Of a stretch of 64,000 nucleotides of DNA, positions 16,235 through 25,336 are shown piece after piece. Every line of letters starts with the position of its first letter. The stretch's first letter is position 1. Source of the stretch: Flavobacterium profundi (GTDB taxonomy: Bacteria > Bacteroidota > Bacteroidia > Flavobacteriales > Flavobacteriaceae); contig NZ_VDCZ01000011.1 in assembly GCF_006491645.1 (NCBI RefSeq), forward strand, positions 116,559 to 180,558. The letters run 5' to 3'. The notes under the pieces were generated by a model. It saw only the letters and a program-made list of their open reading frames with translations. It was not told the DNA's origin and searched no databases. The translations under genes were made by a program, and so were the position numbers.

Positions 16235-17293
16235 ATGTTACAAAATGAAATAAAAGAATGTTTTATTGAATTAGGCCTATTTTTAGAACAATTTTCAACT
16301 GAAAATTTTACCAAAAATGATACTGTAAAAAACAACTCTTTATTTTATAATCAAATGGTAGATTTAATTGATTTATCGCAATCTCATAACGGTTGGTTTA
16401 CCAAAGAAAATGTTTGTTTTTCATTAGCTTCATGGGCGAAAGCGTTAACTAAAGAAAACATTGAAAAATGGTTATCTGCTTATAACTTTAGCAATATAAA
16501 AGTAAAAAAAGTAGGCCTCATTTTAGCTGGAAATATCCCTTTGGTTGGTTTTCATGACTTTTTAAGTGTTTTAATTACCGGACATAAAGCCTTAATTAAA
16601 ACTTCTTCAAATGACCAACATTTAATTCAATTTTTATCGAAGTACTTAATAAGCTTAGACCAAAGATTTCAAGATAGAATTACTTTTGTGGAAGGCAAAT
16701 TAGAAAATTTTGATGCTGTAATCGCTACAGGAAGTAATAATACAGCACGTTATTTTGAATTTTATTTTAAGGAAAAACCAAGTATTATCAGAAAAAACAG
16801 AAACTCTGTAGCGATTCTAACTGGTAAAGAAACACCAGAAGATTTAACACACTTGGGAGAAGATATTTTTAAATATTTTGGTTTAGGTTGTAGAAATGTT
16901 TCTAAAATTTTTATTCCAAAAAATTATTCGTTTGATTCTTTTTTTAACGCCATGTTTACATATCAGGACGTTATAAAATATGACAAATACGCCAATAATT
17001 ACGATTATAATAAAGCCGTTTATTTAATGAGTAACTACAAATTATTAGATAATGGCTTCCTGACTTTAAAAGAAGATGAAAATTATGCCTCCCCCATTTC
17101 ATCTGTATTTTATGAACATTACGAAAACGAAAATGAGGTCGCTGAAAAACTTCAAAAAGATGTCGATAAAATTCAATGTATTGTGAGTAAAAATCCAATT
17201 TTGAAAAGTATTCAATTTGGTCAAACTCAAAAACCAAATCTTTGGGATTATGCCGATAACATTGACACAATTGCGTTTTTAACAACAATATAA
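16235..17293 (+). CDS. Acyl-CoA reductase (LuxC-like, aldehyde dehydrogenase superfamily)
   Basis: 352 aa. VGLILAGNIPLVGFHDFLSV with GHKALIKTSSND, then VIATGSNNTARYFEFYF and RNSVAILTGKE, are the LuxC/acyl-CoA reductase core. FGLGCRNVSKIFIPKNY carries the catalytic Cys of the aldehyde-dehydrogenase fold. It would reduce an acyl-CoA or acyl-enzyme to aldehyde with NADPH. Flavobacteria keep such a gene beside ferredoxin, serC and serA, as here; its substrate in them is not established. No signal peptide, so cytoplasmic. Confidence 0.88.
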   Translation: MLQNEIKECFIELGLFLEQFSTENFTKNDTVKNNSLFYNQMVDLIDLSQSHNGWFTKENVCFSLASWAKALTKENIEKWLSAYNFSNIKVKKVGLILAGNIPLVGFHDFLSVLITGHKALIKTSSNDQHLIQFLSKYLISLDQRFQDRITFVEGKLENFDAVIATGSNNTARYFEFYFKEKPSIIRKNRNSVAILTGKETPEDLTHLGEDIFKYFGLGCRNVSKIFIPKNYSFDSFFNAMFTYQDVIKYDKYANNYDYNKAVYLMSNYKLLDNGFLTLKEDENYASPISSVFYEHYENENEVAEKLQKDVDKIQCIVSKNPILKSIQFGQTQKPNLWDYADNIDTIAFLTTI

Positions 17294-17436
17294 TACATTT
17301 ACTACAACGTTATTGTTAATAACATTGCGTAATTAATAATAAAAAGAAATGCTATTATAATCTGTATTTCCGAAATTTGCTAACACTATAAAATCACAAC
17401 TATTTTCAAATTCATTTTGAAATAAAATTATTACCA

Positions 17437-18507
17437 ATGAAAAAACACAATTACAGTGCAGGTCCTTGCATTCTCCCTCAAGAAGTATTTGAAGAAGCTT
17501 CAAAATCAATTTTAAATTTCAACGAAAGTGGCTTATCCATTTTAGAAATTTCCCATAGAAGTAAAGATTTCGTAGCTGTAATGGAAGAAGCAAGAGCTTT
17601 AGTACTTGAGTTATTAAATTTAGAAGGCAAAGGATATCAGGCCTTATTTTTACAAGGCGGTGCTAGTTTAGAATTCTTAATGGTTCCTTATAACCTAATG
17701 AAAACTAACGGAAAAGCTGCTTATTTAGATACTGGAACTTGGGCAAGTGGAGCAATTAAAGAAGCCAAAGCCTTTGGAGAAACTGTAATTGTAGCTTCTT
17801 CCAAAGATGCTAATTACAATTACATCCCAAAAGACTATAGTATTCCAACAGATGCTGATTATTTCCATTGTACTTCCAACAATACAATTTTTGGAACTCA
17901 AATGAAATCTTTTCCTAACACAACTATTCCTGTGGTATGCGATATGAGCTCTGATATTTTTTCAAGATCGCTTGATTTTTCAAAATTTGACTTGATTTAT
18001 GCAGGTGCTCAAAAAAATATGGGTCCAGCAGGTACAACATTAGTGGTTGTTAAGGAAGAAATTCTTGGAAAAACAGGAAGAGCTATTCCAAATATCTTGA
18101 ACTACGAACAACATATTGCTAAAGAGAGCATGTACAATACGCCAGCGGTTTTTGCCGTTTACACTTCTTTATTAACTTTAAAATGGTTGAAAAAATTAGG
18201 TGGCATCAGTGCTATTGAGAAAATAAATGAAGCAAAAGCAAATTTATTATATACTGAAATTGACAGGAACCCGTTGTTTAAAGGAACAGTCTTAAAAGAA
18301 GATAGAAGCGCTATGAATGCAACATTCTTATTGGAAAATCAAGACCATCAAGAACTTTTCGATAGCATGTGGAAAAAAGCAGGTATTTCTGGAATTAATG
18401 GTCACCGTTCTGTAGGTGGTTATAGAGCTTCTATGTATAATGCTTTACCTTTAGATAGTGTACAAGTATTGGTAGACGTAATGAAAGAGTTAGAAAAAAA
18501 CAGTTAA
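17437..18507 (+). CDS. serC: Phosphoserine aminotransferase
   Basis: 356 aa PLP enzyme converting 3-phosphohydroxypyruvate and glutamate to phosphoserine (also active in B6 synthesis in some bacteria). It opens with the family N-terminus HNYSAGPCILPQEV. LFLQGGASLEF binds phosphate, and AGAQKNMGPAG carries the PLP lysine (Lys193). NGHRSVGGYRASMYNALPL is the C-terminal substrate-binding segment. It is followed by serA 68 bases downstream, so two successive enzymes of serine synthesis lie in pathway-reverse order on one strand. Confidence 0.97.
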   Translation: MKKHNYSAGPCILPQEVFEEASKSILNFNESGLSILEISHRSKDFVAVMEEARALVLELLNLEGKGYQALFLQGGASLEFLMVPYNLMKTNGKAAYLDTGTWASGAIKEAKAFGETVIVASSKDANYNYIPKDYSIPTDADYFHCTSNNTIFGTQMKSFPNTTIPVVCDMSSDIFSRSLDFSKFDLIYAGAQKNMGPAGTTLVVVKEEILGKTGRAIPNILNYEQHIAKESMYNTPAVFAVYTSLLTLKWLKKLGGISAIEKINEAKANLLYTEIDRNPLFKGTVLKEDRSAMNATFLLENQDHQELFDSMWKKAGISGINGHRSVGGYRASMYNALPLDSVQVLVDVMKELEKNS

Positions 18508-18575
18508 TAAATTACATATCTGATTTTTACATTTATTTGAAAAGTAAAAATCAAAATTATAAAAGAATAAAAACA

Positions 18576-19532
18576 ATGAAAGTATTAGCGAATGATGGTA
18601 TTTCAAAAGCAGGTATTAAAGTTTTAGAAAAAGCAGGATTTGAAGTCATTACCACAAAAGTAGCCCAAGAACAAGTAGCAACCTTTATCAACACGCATGA
18701 TGTTAAAGTAATTTTAGTACGCAGCGCGACTAAAGTAAAACAAGATATAATTGACTCCTGTCCAGGTTTAAAAATCATTGGACGAGGTGGTGTTGGTATG
18801 GACAATATAGATGTTGATTATGCTAGAAAACAAGGAATTCATGTGATTAACACGCCTGCTTCTTCAAGTGAAAGTGTTGCTGAACTTGTATTTGCGCATT
18901 TATTTACTGGAGTACGATTTCTTCATGACTCTAATCGAAACATGCCTTTAGAAGGAGATACTAATTTTAATGGCTTGAAAAAAGCGTATGCCAATGGTAT
19001 CGAATTAAAAGGAAAAACTTTAGGAATTATAGGTTTTGGAAGAATTGGTCAAGCGGTTGCTAAAATGGCTTTAGGATTAGGTATGAAAGTTATTGCTTCA
19101 GATAAATATGTGGGCGAAGCTGTTATTCGTGTTGATTTCTATAACGGTCAGTTTATTAATGTGGATATCAAAACTGAACCTATGGACGAGCTTTTAAAGC
19201 ATTCAGATTTTATCACGTTACATGTACCTGCTCAAGATGGATATGTTATTGGTCGCGAAGAATTAAAACTAATGAAAGAAGATGTGGGTATCGTAAATGC
19301 TGCTCGTGGTGGAGTTATTGACGAGGTAGCTTTAGTAGAAGCTTTAGACGAAGAAAAAGTTTTATTTGCAGGATTGGATGTTTTTGAAGACGAACCAACA
19401 CCCGCAATGAAAGTATTGATGCACCCAAAAATCTCTTTAACACCTCATATTGGTGCCGCTACTATGGAAGCACAAGATCGCATTGGAACAGAATTAGCGG
19501 AACAAATTATCAGCTTGTTGAAAAACAATTAA
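18576..19532 (+). CDS. serA: D-3-phosphoglycerate dehydrogenase
   Basis: Oxidises 3-phosphoglycerate to phosphohydroxypyruvate with NAD, the first step of serine synthesis. 318 aa from ATG 18576 (MKVLANDGISKAGI); a frame start at 18537 adds 13 Lys/Asn-rich residues and is rejected. NAD-binding GFGRIGQAVAKMALG, then NAARGGVIDEVALVEAL (catalytic Arg region), LDVFEDEPTP and LTPHIGAAT (catalytic His). It ends after the catalytic domain, so it is the short type without an ACT domain and is not expected to show serine feedback through ACT. Confidence 0.95.
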   Translation: MKVLANDGISKAGIKVLEKAGFEVITTKVAQEQVATFINTHDVKVILVRSATKVKQDIIDSCPGLKIIGRGGVGMDNIDVDYARKQGIHVINTPASSSESVAELVFAHLFTGVRFLHDSNRNMPLEGDTNFNGLKKAYANGIELKGKTLGIIGFGRIGQAVAKMALGLGMKVIASDKYVGEAVIRVDFYNGQFINVDIKTEPMDELLKHSDFITLHVPAQDGYVIGREELKLMKEDVGIVNAARGGVIDEVALVEALDEEKVLFAGLDVFEDEPTPAMKVLMHPKISLTPHIGAATMEAQDRIGTELAEQIISLLKNN

Positions 19533-19573
19533 AAAAATCACTAACTTTAACATCCAACTCAAATAACAATAAC

Positions 19574-20203
19574 ATGTCTGGAATTTTAGATTTATTAAAC
19601 AGCGATTTAGGAAAACAAATTGTAAGTAACGTTAGTGAAAAAACAGGAATAAATCCTTCTCAAGCGAGCAATGTAGTTTCTTCTAGTTTACCTGCTCTAT
19701 TAGGAGCTATGCAAGGAAACTTGCTTTCTGGAAACGGTGCTGAAGGGCTAATAAATGCTGTAACTAGTGGAAAACACGACGGAAGCATTTTAGAAAACTT
19801 AGGAGGTTTTATTAATGGAGGTGATTTCACTGATGGATCTAAAATTTTAGGTCACTTATTAGGAGACAAATTAGGTGCAGTTGAAACGGGTATTAGTGAA
19901 AAAACAGGTGTTTCTAGCAGTATTATTTCAAAAATATTACCCATGTTAGCTCCAATTATTATGGGTTATTTGGGAAAACAAACTAAAAACAAAGGTGTAT
20001 CTGACGGTGAAGGTTTAGGAGGTATTTTAGGAAGTTTATTAGGAGGAAGCACCGATGGCAGCTCTCTTGGTGGTAGCTTATTAAATTCGGTATTGGATCA
20101 AAATAACGACGGAAAAGTAGATGTTAACGACGCCATTTCTGCCGTAACTAAGAAAAAAGGTGGCTTAGGCGGTTTATTAGGAAGTTTATTTGGCAAAAAA
20201 TAA
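19574..20203 (+). CDS. DUF937 (YidB-like) protein with EF-hand-like C-terminus
   Basis: 209 aa, Gly/Leu/Ser-rich. N-terminal DUF937 (SGILDLLNSDLGKQIVSNVS; SSSLPALLGAMQGNLLSG) with pseudo-repeats (SNVSEKTGINPSQASNVV and ETGISEKTGVSSSIISKI). Near the end LDQNNDGKVDVNDAIS has the DxNxDGxVxxxD spacing of an EF-hand/dockerin calcium loop, then GGLGGLLGSLFGKK. Function unknown; no signal peptide. It follows serA by 41 bases and ends at a terminator, so it may be the last gene of the serC-serA unit. Confidence 0.88.
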   Translation: MSGILDLLNSDLGKQIVSNVSEKTGINPSQASNVVSSSLPALLGAMQGNLLSGNGAEGLINAVTSGKHDGSILENLGGFINGGDFTDGSKILGHLLGDKLGAVETGISEKTGVSSSIISKILPMLAPIIMGYLGKQTKNKGVSDGEGLGGILGSLLGGSTDGSSLGGSLLNSVLDQNNDGKVDVNDAISAVTKKKGGLGGLLGSLFGKK

Positions 20204-20226
20204 CATATGAATCATTCAAATATGTT

Positions 20227-20256
20227 AAAAGCATCGACTATGTCGGTGCTTTTTTT
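20227..20256 (+). terminator. Terminator after the DUF937 gene
   Basis: AAAAGCATCGAC (20227-20238) pairs with GTCGGTGCTTTT (20242-20253) including one G-U pair, loop TAT, then a run of T. Confidence 0.8.
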
Positions 20257-20309
20257 TATCTTTATAACAGAATAAGGAGTAATTCTCCCCTTTTTAATAA
20301 CTATTTATC

Positions 20310-20738
20310 TTGAAACAATATTTTATCATATTAGTTGGTATTTTAGGAATTGCAATTGCTTGTGATACTACTAAAGATATTGCTTCAACAGATAAACCAA
20401 AATTAGAAAGTGACACCATTCATATTGCAAATGATAAAATTGAATATGAAGTAACGATTATTGATGCTGGATTTCAATCTTGGTTCAATACAAATGCCAG
20501 ACCAAGAAATTTTTATTCACAAAATTATTTGGAAGCTAGAAATAGAGTTTGGGTACTAGAATGGAATCGCAGAGCCATGAATCCCTATCAATTCAATCCC
20601 AATTTATACGAATTACAAATTAATTACGATAGCAACATCGATTATGGATATGAAGTAAATTACATGATTTACAACTATCTTGTCTATTTTCAATTAAAAA
20701 ACAAGCAACGTCTTGGAATGTTTATGCCACGAATTTAA
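20310..20738 (+). CDS. DUF6146-like lipoprotein, TTG start
   Basis: 142 aa. The signal KQYFIILVGILGIAIACDTT ends in a lipobox-like IAIAC. The only start that keeps this signal is TTG at 20310, preceded by no in-frame ATG, so a TTG start is likely. The mature domain contains WFNTNARPRNFYSQNYLEAR and NRVWVLEWNRRAMNPYQF, segments I associate with DUF6146 of Flavobacteriia (name from memory, moderate certainty). Function unknown, envelope protein. The next small gene follows after six bases, so the two are co-transcribed. Confidence 0.75.
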   Translation: MKQYFIILVGILGIAIACDTTKDIASTDKPKLESDTIHIANDKIEYEVTIIDAGFQSWFNTNARPRNFYSQNYLEARNRVWVLEWNRRAMNPYQFNPNLYELQINYDSNIDYGYEVNYMIYNYLVYFQLKNKQRLGMFMPRI

Positions 20739-20744
20739 CACTAC

Positions 20745-21068
20745 ATGAATAAACTGAAACAACGCTGGAATATCACTTCCAATTGGCAACTTCTTATCAT
20801 TTTTATTGTATTTGCTATAACGGGTTCAACTGCTGCTTATATTTCCAAACCTATTACAAATGCCTTAGGAATTACTAAAGAAAATATGTCCTTATGGTTG
20901 TATTGGCCTGTTCGATTGCTGCTTATTTTTCCTTTATACCAAGTCTTGTTAGTTTTAATTGGTACGCTTTTCGGACAATTTCAGTTCTTTTGGTGGTTCG
21001 AAAAAAAGATGCTCCGTGGAATGAAATTAGGCTTTATTGCCAATTTTTTAGATAATAAATTGAAATAA
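20745..21068 (+). CDS. DUF6787-like small membrane protein
   Basis: 107 aa. Two predicted membrane helices, WQLLIIFIVFAITGSTAAYI (about 15-34) and WPVRLLLIFPLYQVLLVLIG (about 52-71), then a basic amphipathic C-terminus with FFWWFEKKMLRGMK. N-terminal KLKQRWNITSNW is distinctive of a flavobacterial family I believe is DUF6787 (moderate certainty). Function unknown. Six bases behind the lipoprotein gene and ended by a shared bidirectional terminator. Confidence 0.75.
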   Translation: MNKLKQRWNITSNWQLLIIFIVFAITGSTAAYISKPITNALGITKENMSLWLYWPVRLLLIFPLYQVLLVLIGTLFGQFQFFWWFEKKMLRGMKLGFIANFLDNKLK

Positions 21069-21095
21069 AAAATCCCGAATAATTCGGGATTTTTT
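21067..21095. terminator. Bidirectional terminator
   Basis: AAAAAATCCCGAA (21067-21079), loop TAA, TTCGGGATTTTTT (21083-21095). It lies across the convergent 3' ends of the genes at 20745-21068 and 21095-21397. Confidence 0.85.
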
Positions 21096-21397
21096 TATTC
21101 TTCTTTTTTTATTACATATTGATAAATCCAAGTAATGGTAAACGTAGGAATAAAATCGATAAAAGGAAATGCTTCTTCTATAAATCCAATAATTCCCGCT
21201 ACTTTTCCCGTCATTCCTTTGTACATATATAGTAAAAGTAAACCTGAAATAGGTGCCCAAATTACATCTGTAATTTCAGCAAATAAAGGAACAATGTAGG
21301 AAAGCATGCCTATTAAATCAAATAAAATACTCAAGAGTAATTTTGATTTTTTGCTAGACGTTTTCGGTTTAGTTATGATTTGAGCTTCTTCAGCCAT
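21095..21397 (-). CDS. Small membrane protein (100 aa)
   Basis: From ATG 21397 (MAEEAQIITKPKTSSKK) it has a charged cytoplasmic start and three hydrophobic segments (LLLSILFDLIGMLSYIVPLF; IWAPISGLLLLYMY; FPFIDFIPTFTITWIYQY), ending VIKKEE. Start 21448 would add 17 residues and is not needed. I do not recognise the family; it resembles small flavobacterial integral membrane proteins of unknown function. It is 54 bases downstream of folE and may be co-transcribed with it. Confidence 0.75.
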   Translation of the reverse strand: MAEEAQIITKPKTSSKKSKLLLSILFDLIGMLSYIVPLFAEITDVIWAPISGLLLLYMYKGMTGKVAGIIGFIEEAFPFIDFIPTFTITWIYQYVIKKEE

Positions 21398-21451
21398 TTC
21401 AAAAAAATTAAAAATTAATCTATTGAAAGATAACAAAATAAATGCCAAAAA

Positions 21452-22120
21452 CTATTCTTTCTTAATTAATTTATAAAAATCATCTCGAAACGCTTTCTCT
21501 TTAAAAACGCCTCCATATTGCAACGTAGAAGTAAAACTACTTTCATCTTTAATCCCTCTACTAGAAACACATAAATGGGTTGCTTCAACCACAACAATAA
21601 CATCTTCTGTATTTAGAACCGTTTTCAATTCATTAAAAATTTGCATAATCATGCGTTCCTGAACTTGTGGCCTTTTTGCATAATAATCTACAATTCTATT
21701 CAATTTAGATAATCCAATTACTTTTCCTGAAGATACATAACCAATGTGTGCTTTTCCTACAATAGGTAAAAAATGATGCTCACATGTTGAATTAAAACTA
21801 ATATTGGCTTCCACTAACATCTTATCATAATGATAGGAATTATCAAAAACCGAAATTTTTGGCTTATTGGCTGGATTTAATCCTGAAAATATTTCCTGAA
21901 CAAACATTTTAGCTACTCGATGCGGAGTGCCTTTTAAACTATCGTCTGTAAGATCTAAACCTAATTCTTTCATGATTACAGCAAAATGCTCTTCAATAAC
22001 TTCCATTTTCGCTTCGTCTGATTTATCAAAAGCATCTTTTCTTAATGGCGTTTCAGCCGAAGTCATTTGATGATTATCTCCTATAATCTCAAATATTTCT
22101 TTTTCAAGTTGCGTATTCAT
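21452..22120 (-). CDS. folE: GTP cyclohydrolase I
   Basis: Converts GTP to 7,8-dihydroneopterin triphosphate, the first step of folate/pterin synthesis. 222 aa from ATG 22120 (MNTQLEKEI); the longer frame from 22201 would run into msrA and is rejected. TPHRVAKMF, STCEHHFLPIVGKAHIGY (zinc Cys and catalytic His), GLSKLNRIVDYYAKRPQVQE and EATHLCVSSRGIK (second zinc Cys) are all present. It starts 15 bases after the msrA stop, so it is probably the second gene of an msrA-folE unit. Confidence 0.97.
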   Translation of the reverse strand: MNTQLEKEIFEIIGDNHQMTSAETPLRKDAFDKSDEAKMEVIEEHFAVIMKELGLDLTDDSLKGTPHRVAKMFVQEIFSGLNPANKPKISVFDNSYHYDKMLVEANISFNSTCEHHFLPIVGKAHIGYVSSGKVIGLSKLNRIVDYYAKRPQVQERMIMQIFNELKTVLNTEDVIVVVEATHLCVSSRGIKDESSFTSTLQYGGVFKEKAFRDDFYKLIKKE

Positions 22121-22134
22121 TTTCTTTTCCTTTC

Positions 22135-22776
22135 TTATTTCAATTTCGATTTGTAATATTTTCTCAATTTCTCCAATTTTGGAGCAATTACCATTTGACA
22201 ATATCCTTGCAATGAATTTTGGTTGTAATAATCTTGATGGTATTCTTCTGCTGGATAAAACTCACTTGCAGCGGTTACTTGGGTCACAATGGGATTGGTA
22301 TATAATTTCTCTTTGTTAAGCCATTCAATATAATGCTCTGCTTTTTGTTTTTGTTCCAAAGAGTAATAAAAAATCTCACTTCTGTATTGGGTTCCAGAAT
22401 CAGCTCCTTGCCTATTCAAAGTAGTAGGATCATGTGTGCCAAAAAATATTTCTAATAAATCTTGATAAGCAACTTCTTTGGGGTTAAAAGTAATTTGAAT
22501 GGCTTCTGCATGGCCAGTCGCACCACTACACACTTCACTGTAAGTTGGATTTTTCGTCTTTCCTCCTATATATCCAGAAGTTACTTTCTGAACTCCTTTC
22601 ACTTCTAAAAAAATGGCTTCGGTACACCAAAAACAACCACCCGCAAATGTGGCAACTTCTAAATTTTCGTTCATAGTAACGGCTATTGGTTCTTTAAATT
22701 CTTTTGGTTTAAACTTCCCTTCTTGAGAATGGCAAGCTTGTAAAATAAAAAAACTAACTAAAATTAAATATTTCAT
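22135..22776 (-). CDS. msrA: Peptide methionine sulfoxide reductase A, lipoprotein form
   Basis: Reduces methionine-S-sulfoxide in proteins. From ATG 22776 (213 aa) it starts with a signal and lipobox (ILQAC, Cys15), placing it in the envelope. GGCFWCTEA (Cys48 catalytic, Cys51) is the active site. GTQYRSEIFYY, YHQDYY and GYCQMV are further conserved parts. An ATG at 22800 adds eight basic residues and is less likely. CAAATATA at 22798-22805 is a minus-strand TATATTTG -7 box. Likely co-transcribed with folE. Confidence 0.94.
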   Translation of the reverse strand: MKYLILVSFFILQACHSQEGKFKPKEFKEPIAVTMNENLEVATFAGGCFWCTEAIFLEVKGVQKVTSGYIGGKTKNPTYSEVCSGATGHAEAIQITFNPKEVAYQDLLEIFFGTHDPTTLNRQGADSGTQYRSEIFYYSLEQKQKAEHYIEWLNKEKLYTNPIVTQVTAASEFYPAEEYHQDYYNQNSLQGYCQMVIAPKLEKLRKYYKSKLK

Positions 22777-22925
22777 GTAATTCTTTTTTTTGTTTAACAA
22801 ATATACTAAATAAGTTAAACAAACATGTATTTTAACTTATATTTATTATTTACGAAAATAAATTGTATCAGGTTTAAAATTCAGAATTAGAAAAAAAATA
22901 GTTTCTTTGTACAAATGATTGAAAG

Positions 22926-23597
22926 ATGATTAAGGCAACAAATTTACATAAATATTACGGCAGTCTTCACGTACTCAAAGGAGTTGATTTACATATTAAA
23001 AAAGGAGAAATTGTATCTATAGTGGGAGCTTCAGGAGCAGGAAAAACCACTTTATTACAAATTTTAGGAACTTTAGATAAACCGGATGCAGCATCTGGAA
23101 CTTATTTAGAAATTAATGGTGAGGAAGTAACTCCAATGAAAGACAAAAATTTGTCACGCTTTAGAAACCAACACTTAGGTTTTATTTTTCAATTCCACCA
23201 ACTTTTACCTGAATTTACAGCTTTAGAAAATGTTTTCATTCCTGGGTTAATTGCCAAAAGAGATAAAAAAGAAGTAGAATCGGAAGCTAAAAAATTATTG
23301 GATTATTTAGGTTTATCGCATCGTTTGCATCACAAACCCAGTGAACTTTCTGGAGGAGAACAACAACGCGTTGCAGTCGCTCGTGCTTTAATTAACAAAC
23401 CCGCTGTAATATTTGCTGACGAACCTTCTGGAAACTTAGACACTAATTCAGCAGAAAATTTGCATCAATTATTCTTTAAGTTGAGAGATGAATTTGGGCA
23501 AACCTTTGTAATTGTAACTCACAATGAAGATTTAGCCAATATGGCAGATCGTAAATTAACTATGGTGGATGGTAATATTAAGGCTACCAATGAATAA
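22926..23597 (+). CDS. LolD-type ABC transporter ATP-binding protein
   Basis: 223 aa ATPase of the MacB/LolD (lipoprotein-releasing or FtsE-like) group: Walker [31 protein letters not shown] (Q-loop region), signature [16 protein letters not shown], Walker [15 protein letters not shown]-loop [14 protein letters not shown] is typical of LolD. No LolC/E permease gene lies beside it; in Bacteroidota the LolD gene is often detached. It would power extraction of lipoproteins from the inner membrane. Five bases before the next gene, so co-transcribed. Confidence 0.88.
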   Translation: MIKATNLHKYYGSLHVLKGVDLHIKKGEIVSIVGASGAGKTTLLQILGTLDKPDAASGTYLEINGEEVTPMKDKNLSRFRNQHLGFIFQFHQLLPEFTALENVFIPGLIAKRDKKEVESEAKKLLDYLGLSHRLHHKPSELSGGEQQRVAVARALINKPAVIFADEPSGNLDTNSAENLHQLFFKLRDEFGQTFVIVTHNEDLANMADRKLTMVDGNIKATNE

Positions 23598-23602
23598 CAA
23601 TA

Positions 23603-24367
23603 ATGACAAAAGAACAGCTTAAAGAATTTCTAGACGAAAAAGTAACCTTATACAACAATCCTAATTTTATTGAATCAGATCCTATACAAATTCCGCATGC
23701 TTTTACCAGTAAAGAAGATATTGAAATTGCAGGATTTTTAGCAGCTACGATTGCATGGGGAAACCGAAAAATGATTATTAAAAGTGCCCAAAAATTAATG
23801 GATGCAATGGGTAATGCTCCTTTTGATTTTGTCATGCATCACACTACAACAGATTTAAAAACGTTAGATCATTTTGTACATCGTACCTTCAATAACTTAG
23901 ATGCAATTACGTTTATTCAATCCTTACAAAACATTTATAAAAATCATAACGGATTAGAAGCTGTTTTTCACAAATTCAGCGAAAAACATTCGATGCAAAA
24001 GGGAATTTCTGAATTTAAAAAAGTGTTTTTTGAAATTCCACATGCCTCTAGAACTACTAAACACATTTCAGATCCTTTAAATAATTCAGCCGCTAAAAGA
24101 ATCAACATGTTTTTAAGATGGATGGTTCGAAATGATAACAAAGGTGTTGATTTTGGAATCTGGAAAAGTATTTCCCCCGAAGCCTTATCTTGTCCACTAG
24201 ATGTACATTCTGGTAATGTTGCAAGAAAGTTAGAACTCCTTACTCGCAAACAAAATGACGCAAAAGCATTAGCCGAACTAGATACTAATTTAAGAGTACT
24301 AGATCCAAAAGACCCTGTAAAATATGATTTTGCTTTATTTGGATTAGGTGTATTCGAAAAATTCTAA
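23603..24367 (+). CDS. TIGR02757 (DUF2400) family protein
   Basis: 254 aa, a single-domain cytoplasmic protein with the family segments DPIQIPHAFTSKEDIEIAGF, FLAATIAWGNRKMIIKSA, FLRWMVRNDNKGVDFGIW and CPLDVHSGNVARKLEL, ending DPVKYDFALFGLGV. The family is conserved in Bacteroidota; its fold has been compared with HhH-type DNA glycosylases (GLVHSGN-type loop followed by a helical end), but the activity is not known. Starts five bases after the LolD-like gene. Confidence 0.88.
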   Translation: MTKEQLKEFLDEKVTLYNNPNFIESDPIQIPHAFTSKEDIEIAGFLAATIAWGNRKMIIKSAQKLMDAMGNAPFDFVMHHTTTDLKTLDHFVHRTFNNLDAITFIQSLQNIYKNHNGLEAVFHKFSEKHSMQKGISEFKKVFFEIPHASRTTKHISDPLNNSAAKRINMFLRWMVRNDNKGVDFGIWKSISPEALSCPLDVHSGNVARKLELLTRKQNDAKALAELDTNLRVLDPKDPVKYDFALFGLGVFEKF

Positions 24368-24373
24368 GCGATA

Positions 24374-24904
24374 TTATTCTTCATCTTCTTCTTTACTAAC
24401 CAAAGGATGATCCAAAATTCCTAGCCCTACAATTTTAATAATGTTTACAATAGTATTGTATAACATTAGCACCACCATAATCAATAACGAACTTAAGATA
24501 CTAGAAATTCCTAAAGAAATATAATACACAAAATTAAACCAGTTGTAAGGCACGCTCTCCGATTCTGTTATAGGTAAATTAAAAATCAAAAAAGTAATTA
24601 CTGCCGCAACAAACACAAAAGTATCTAGCTTCGCTATTTGCAAAATATGTCGGTAATGATCTTTTTTTAATTTCGATTTGGAACTCGAACTAATTCCTAA
24701 TAAGGTAAGTAATAGAGCTAGAATCGTAGCAGAAGCTAAAGCGATCGTATTGCATAAAGTATTCATTCCTGTTAGCGAATTACGAATTAAAATTTTGGCC
24801 TCATAACCACTTAATTTTCCTAATAGAAAAGTTCCACTTAATATAATAGCTAATGAAATTGCACCTCCTAATAAAGCTCTCTTGGTATATGTACTGATTT
24901 TCAT
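24374..24904 (-). CDS. Four-helix integral membrane protein (176 aa)
   Basis: From ATG 24904 (MKISTYTKRALLGGA) it encodes about four membrane helices: GAISLAIILSGTFLLG, TIALASATILALLLTLLG, TFVFVAAVITFLIFNLP and YISLGISSILSSLLIMVVLM. The C-terminus is acidic (LVSKEEDEE) and cytoplasmic. A frame start at 24934 is possible but adds only a poor extension. I do not recognise a family. Convergent with the TIGR02757 gene, with only six bases between stops. Confidence 0.75.
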   Translation of the reverse strand: MKISTYTKRALLGGAISLAIILSGTFLLGKLSGYEAKILIRNSLTGMNTLCNTIALASATILALLLTLLGISSSSKSKLKKDHYRHILQIAKLDTFVFVAAVITFLIFNLPITESESVPYNWFNFVYYISLGISSILSSLLIMVVLMLYNTIVNIIKIVGLGILDHPLVSKEEDEE

Positions 24905-25092
24905 CGTTAATAATTTAAGATATTTTACCAACAAAAGTAATGGCTCATTGTTTAAATTCTTTTATACAATATACGCTTTATATTGCAAAATCTTCATTTA
25001 AAACCCTAAATAACAACAATATGGTAATAGTATAACGGATTTCAAAAATCTTATAAGGCAGAAGTAGGAGCTTCATTCTAAATTTGTAATAG

Positions 25093-25119
25093 AAAATGAG
25101 AAGAACAATTTCTCATTTT
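25093..25119. other. Hairpin in the 249-base gap before the DUF1328 gene
   Basis: AAAATGAGAA (25093-25102) pairs with TTCTCATTTT (25110-25119), loop GAACAAT, in an otherwise featureless AT-rich gap (24905-25153). TAAATTTG at 25079-25086 matches the -7 box; if used, the hairpin would lie at the very 5' end of the DUF1328 transcript and could protect or control it. Confidence 0.45.
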
Positions 25120-25153
25120 ATTTAAACGATTTACAAACTAAAAATTTATTATT

Positions 25154-25315
25154 ATGTTACGTTGGACTATCACATTTATTATTTTAGCAATAGTTGCTGG
25201 AATATTCGGTTTCGGAGGAATTGCAGCTGGTGCTGCTAGTATAGCAAAAATTTTATTCTTTATTTTTATTGTACTATTTATTTTATCACTTATTAGTGGG
25301 AGAAGCAGAGTTTAA
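25154..25315 (+). CDS. DUF1328 small hydrophobic protein (53 aa)
   Basis: A short gene that is easy to miss. It starts [20 protein letters not shown] and continues [20 protein letters not shown] to the end SGRSRV. Two membrane helices with a glycine-rich turn (GFGGIAAGA) match the DUF1328 (YtjA-like) family, which begins MLRWA and contains GFGGIA. Function unknown; it is often linked to envelope stress. Hairpins lie on both sides, so the transcript is probably monocistronic. Confidence 0.88.
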   Translation: MLRWTITFIILAIVAGIFGFGGIAAGAASIAKILFFIFIVLFILSLISGRSRV

Positions 25316-25336
25316 GAAAAAAGAAAAATATTACCT

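Noticed and set aside
22121..22201. Longer FolE with an N-terminal extension
   Set aside because: It would overlap msrA by 67 bases; the extension is an out-of-frame reading of the msrA end, and the ATG at 22120 gives normal length.
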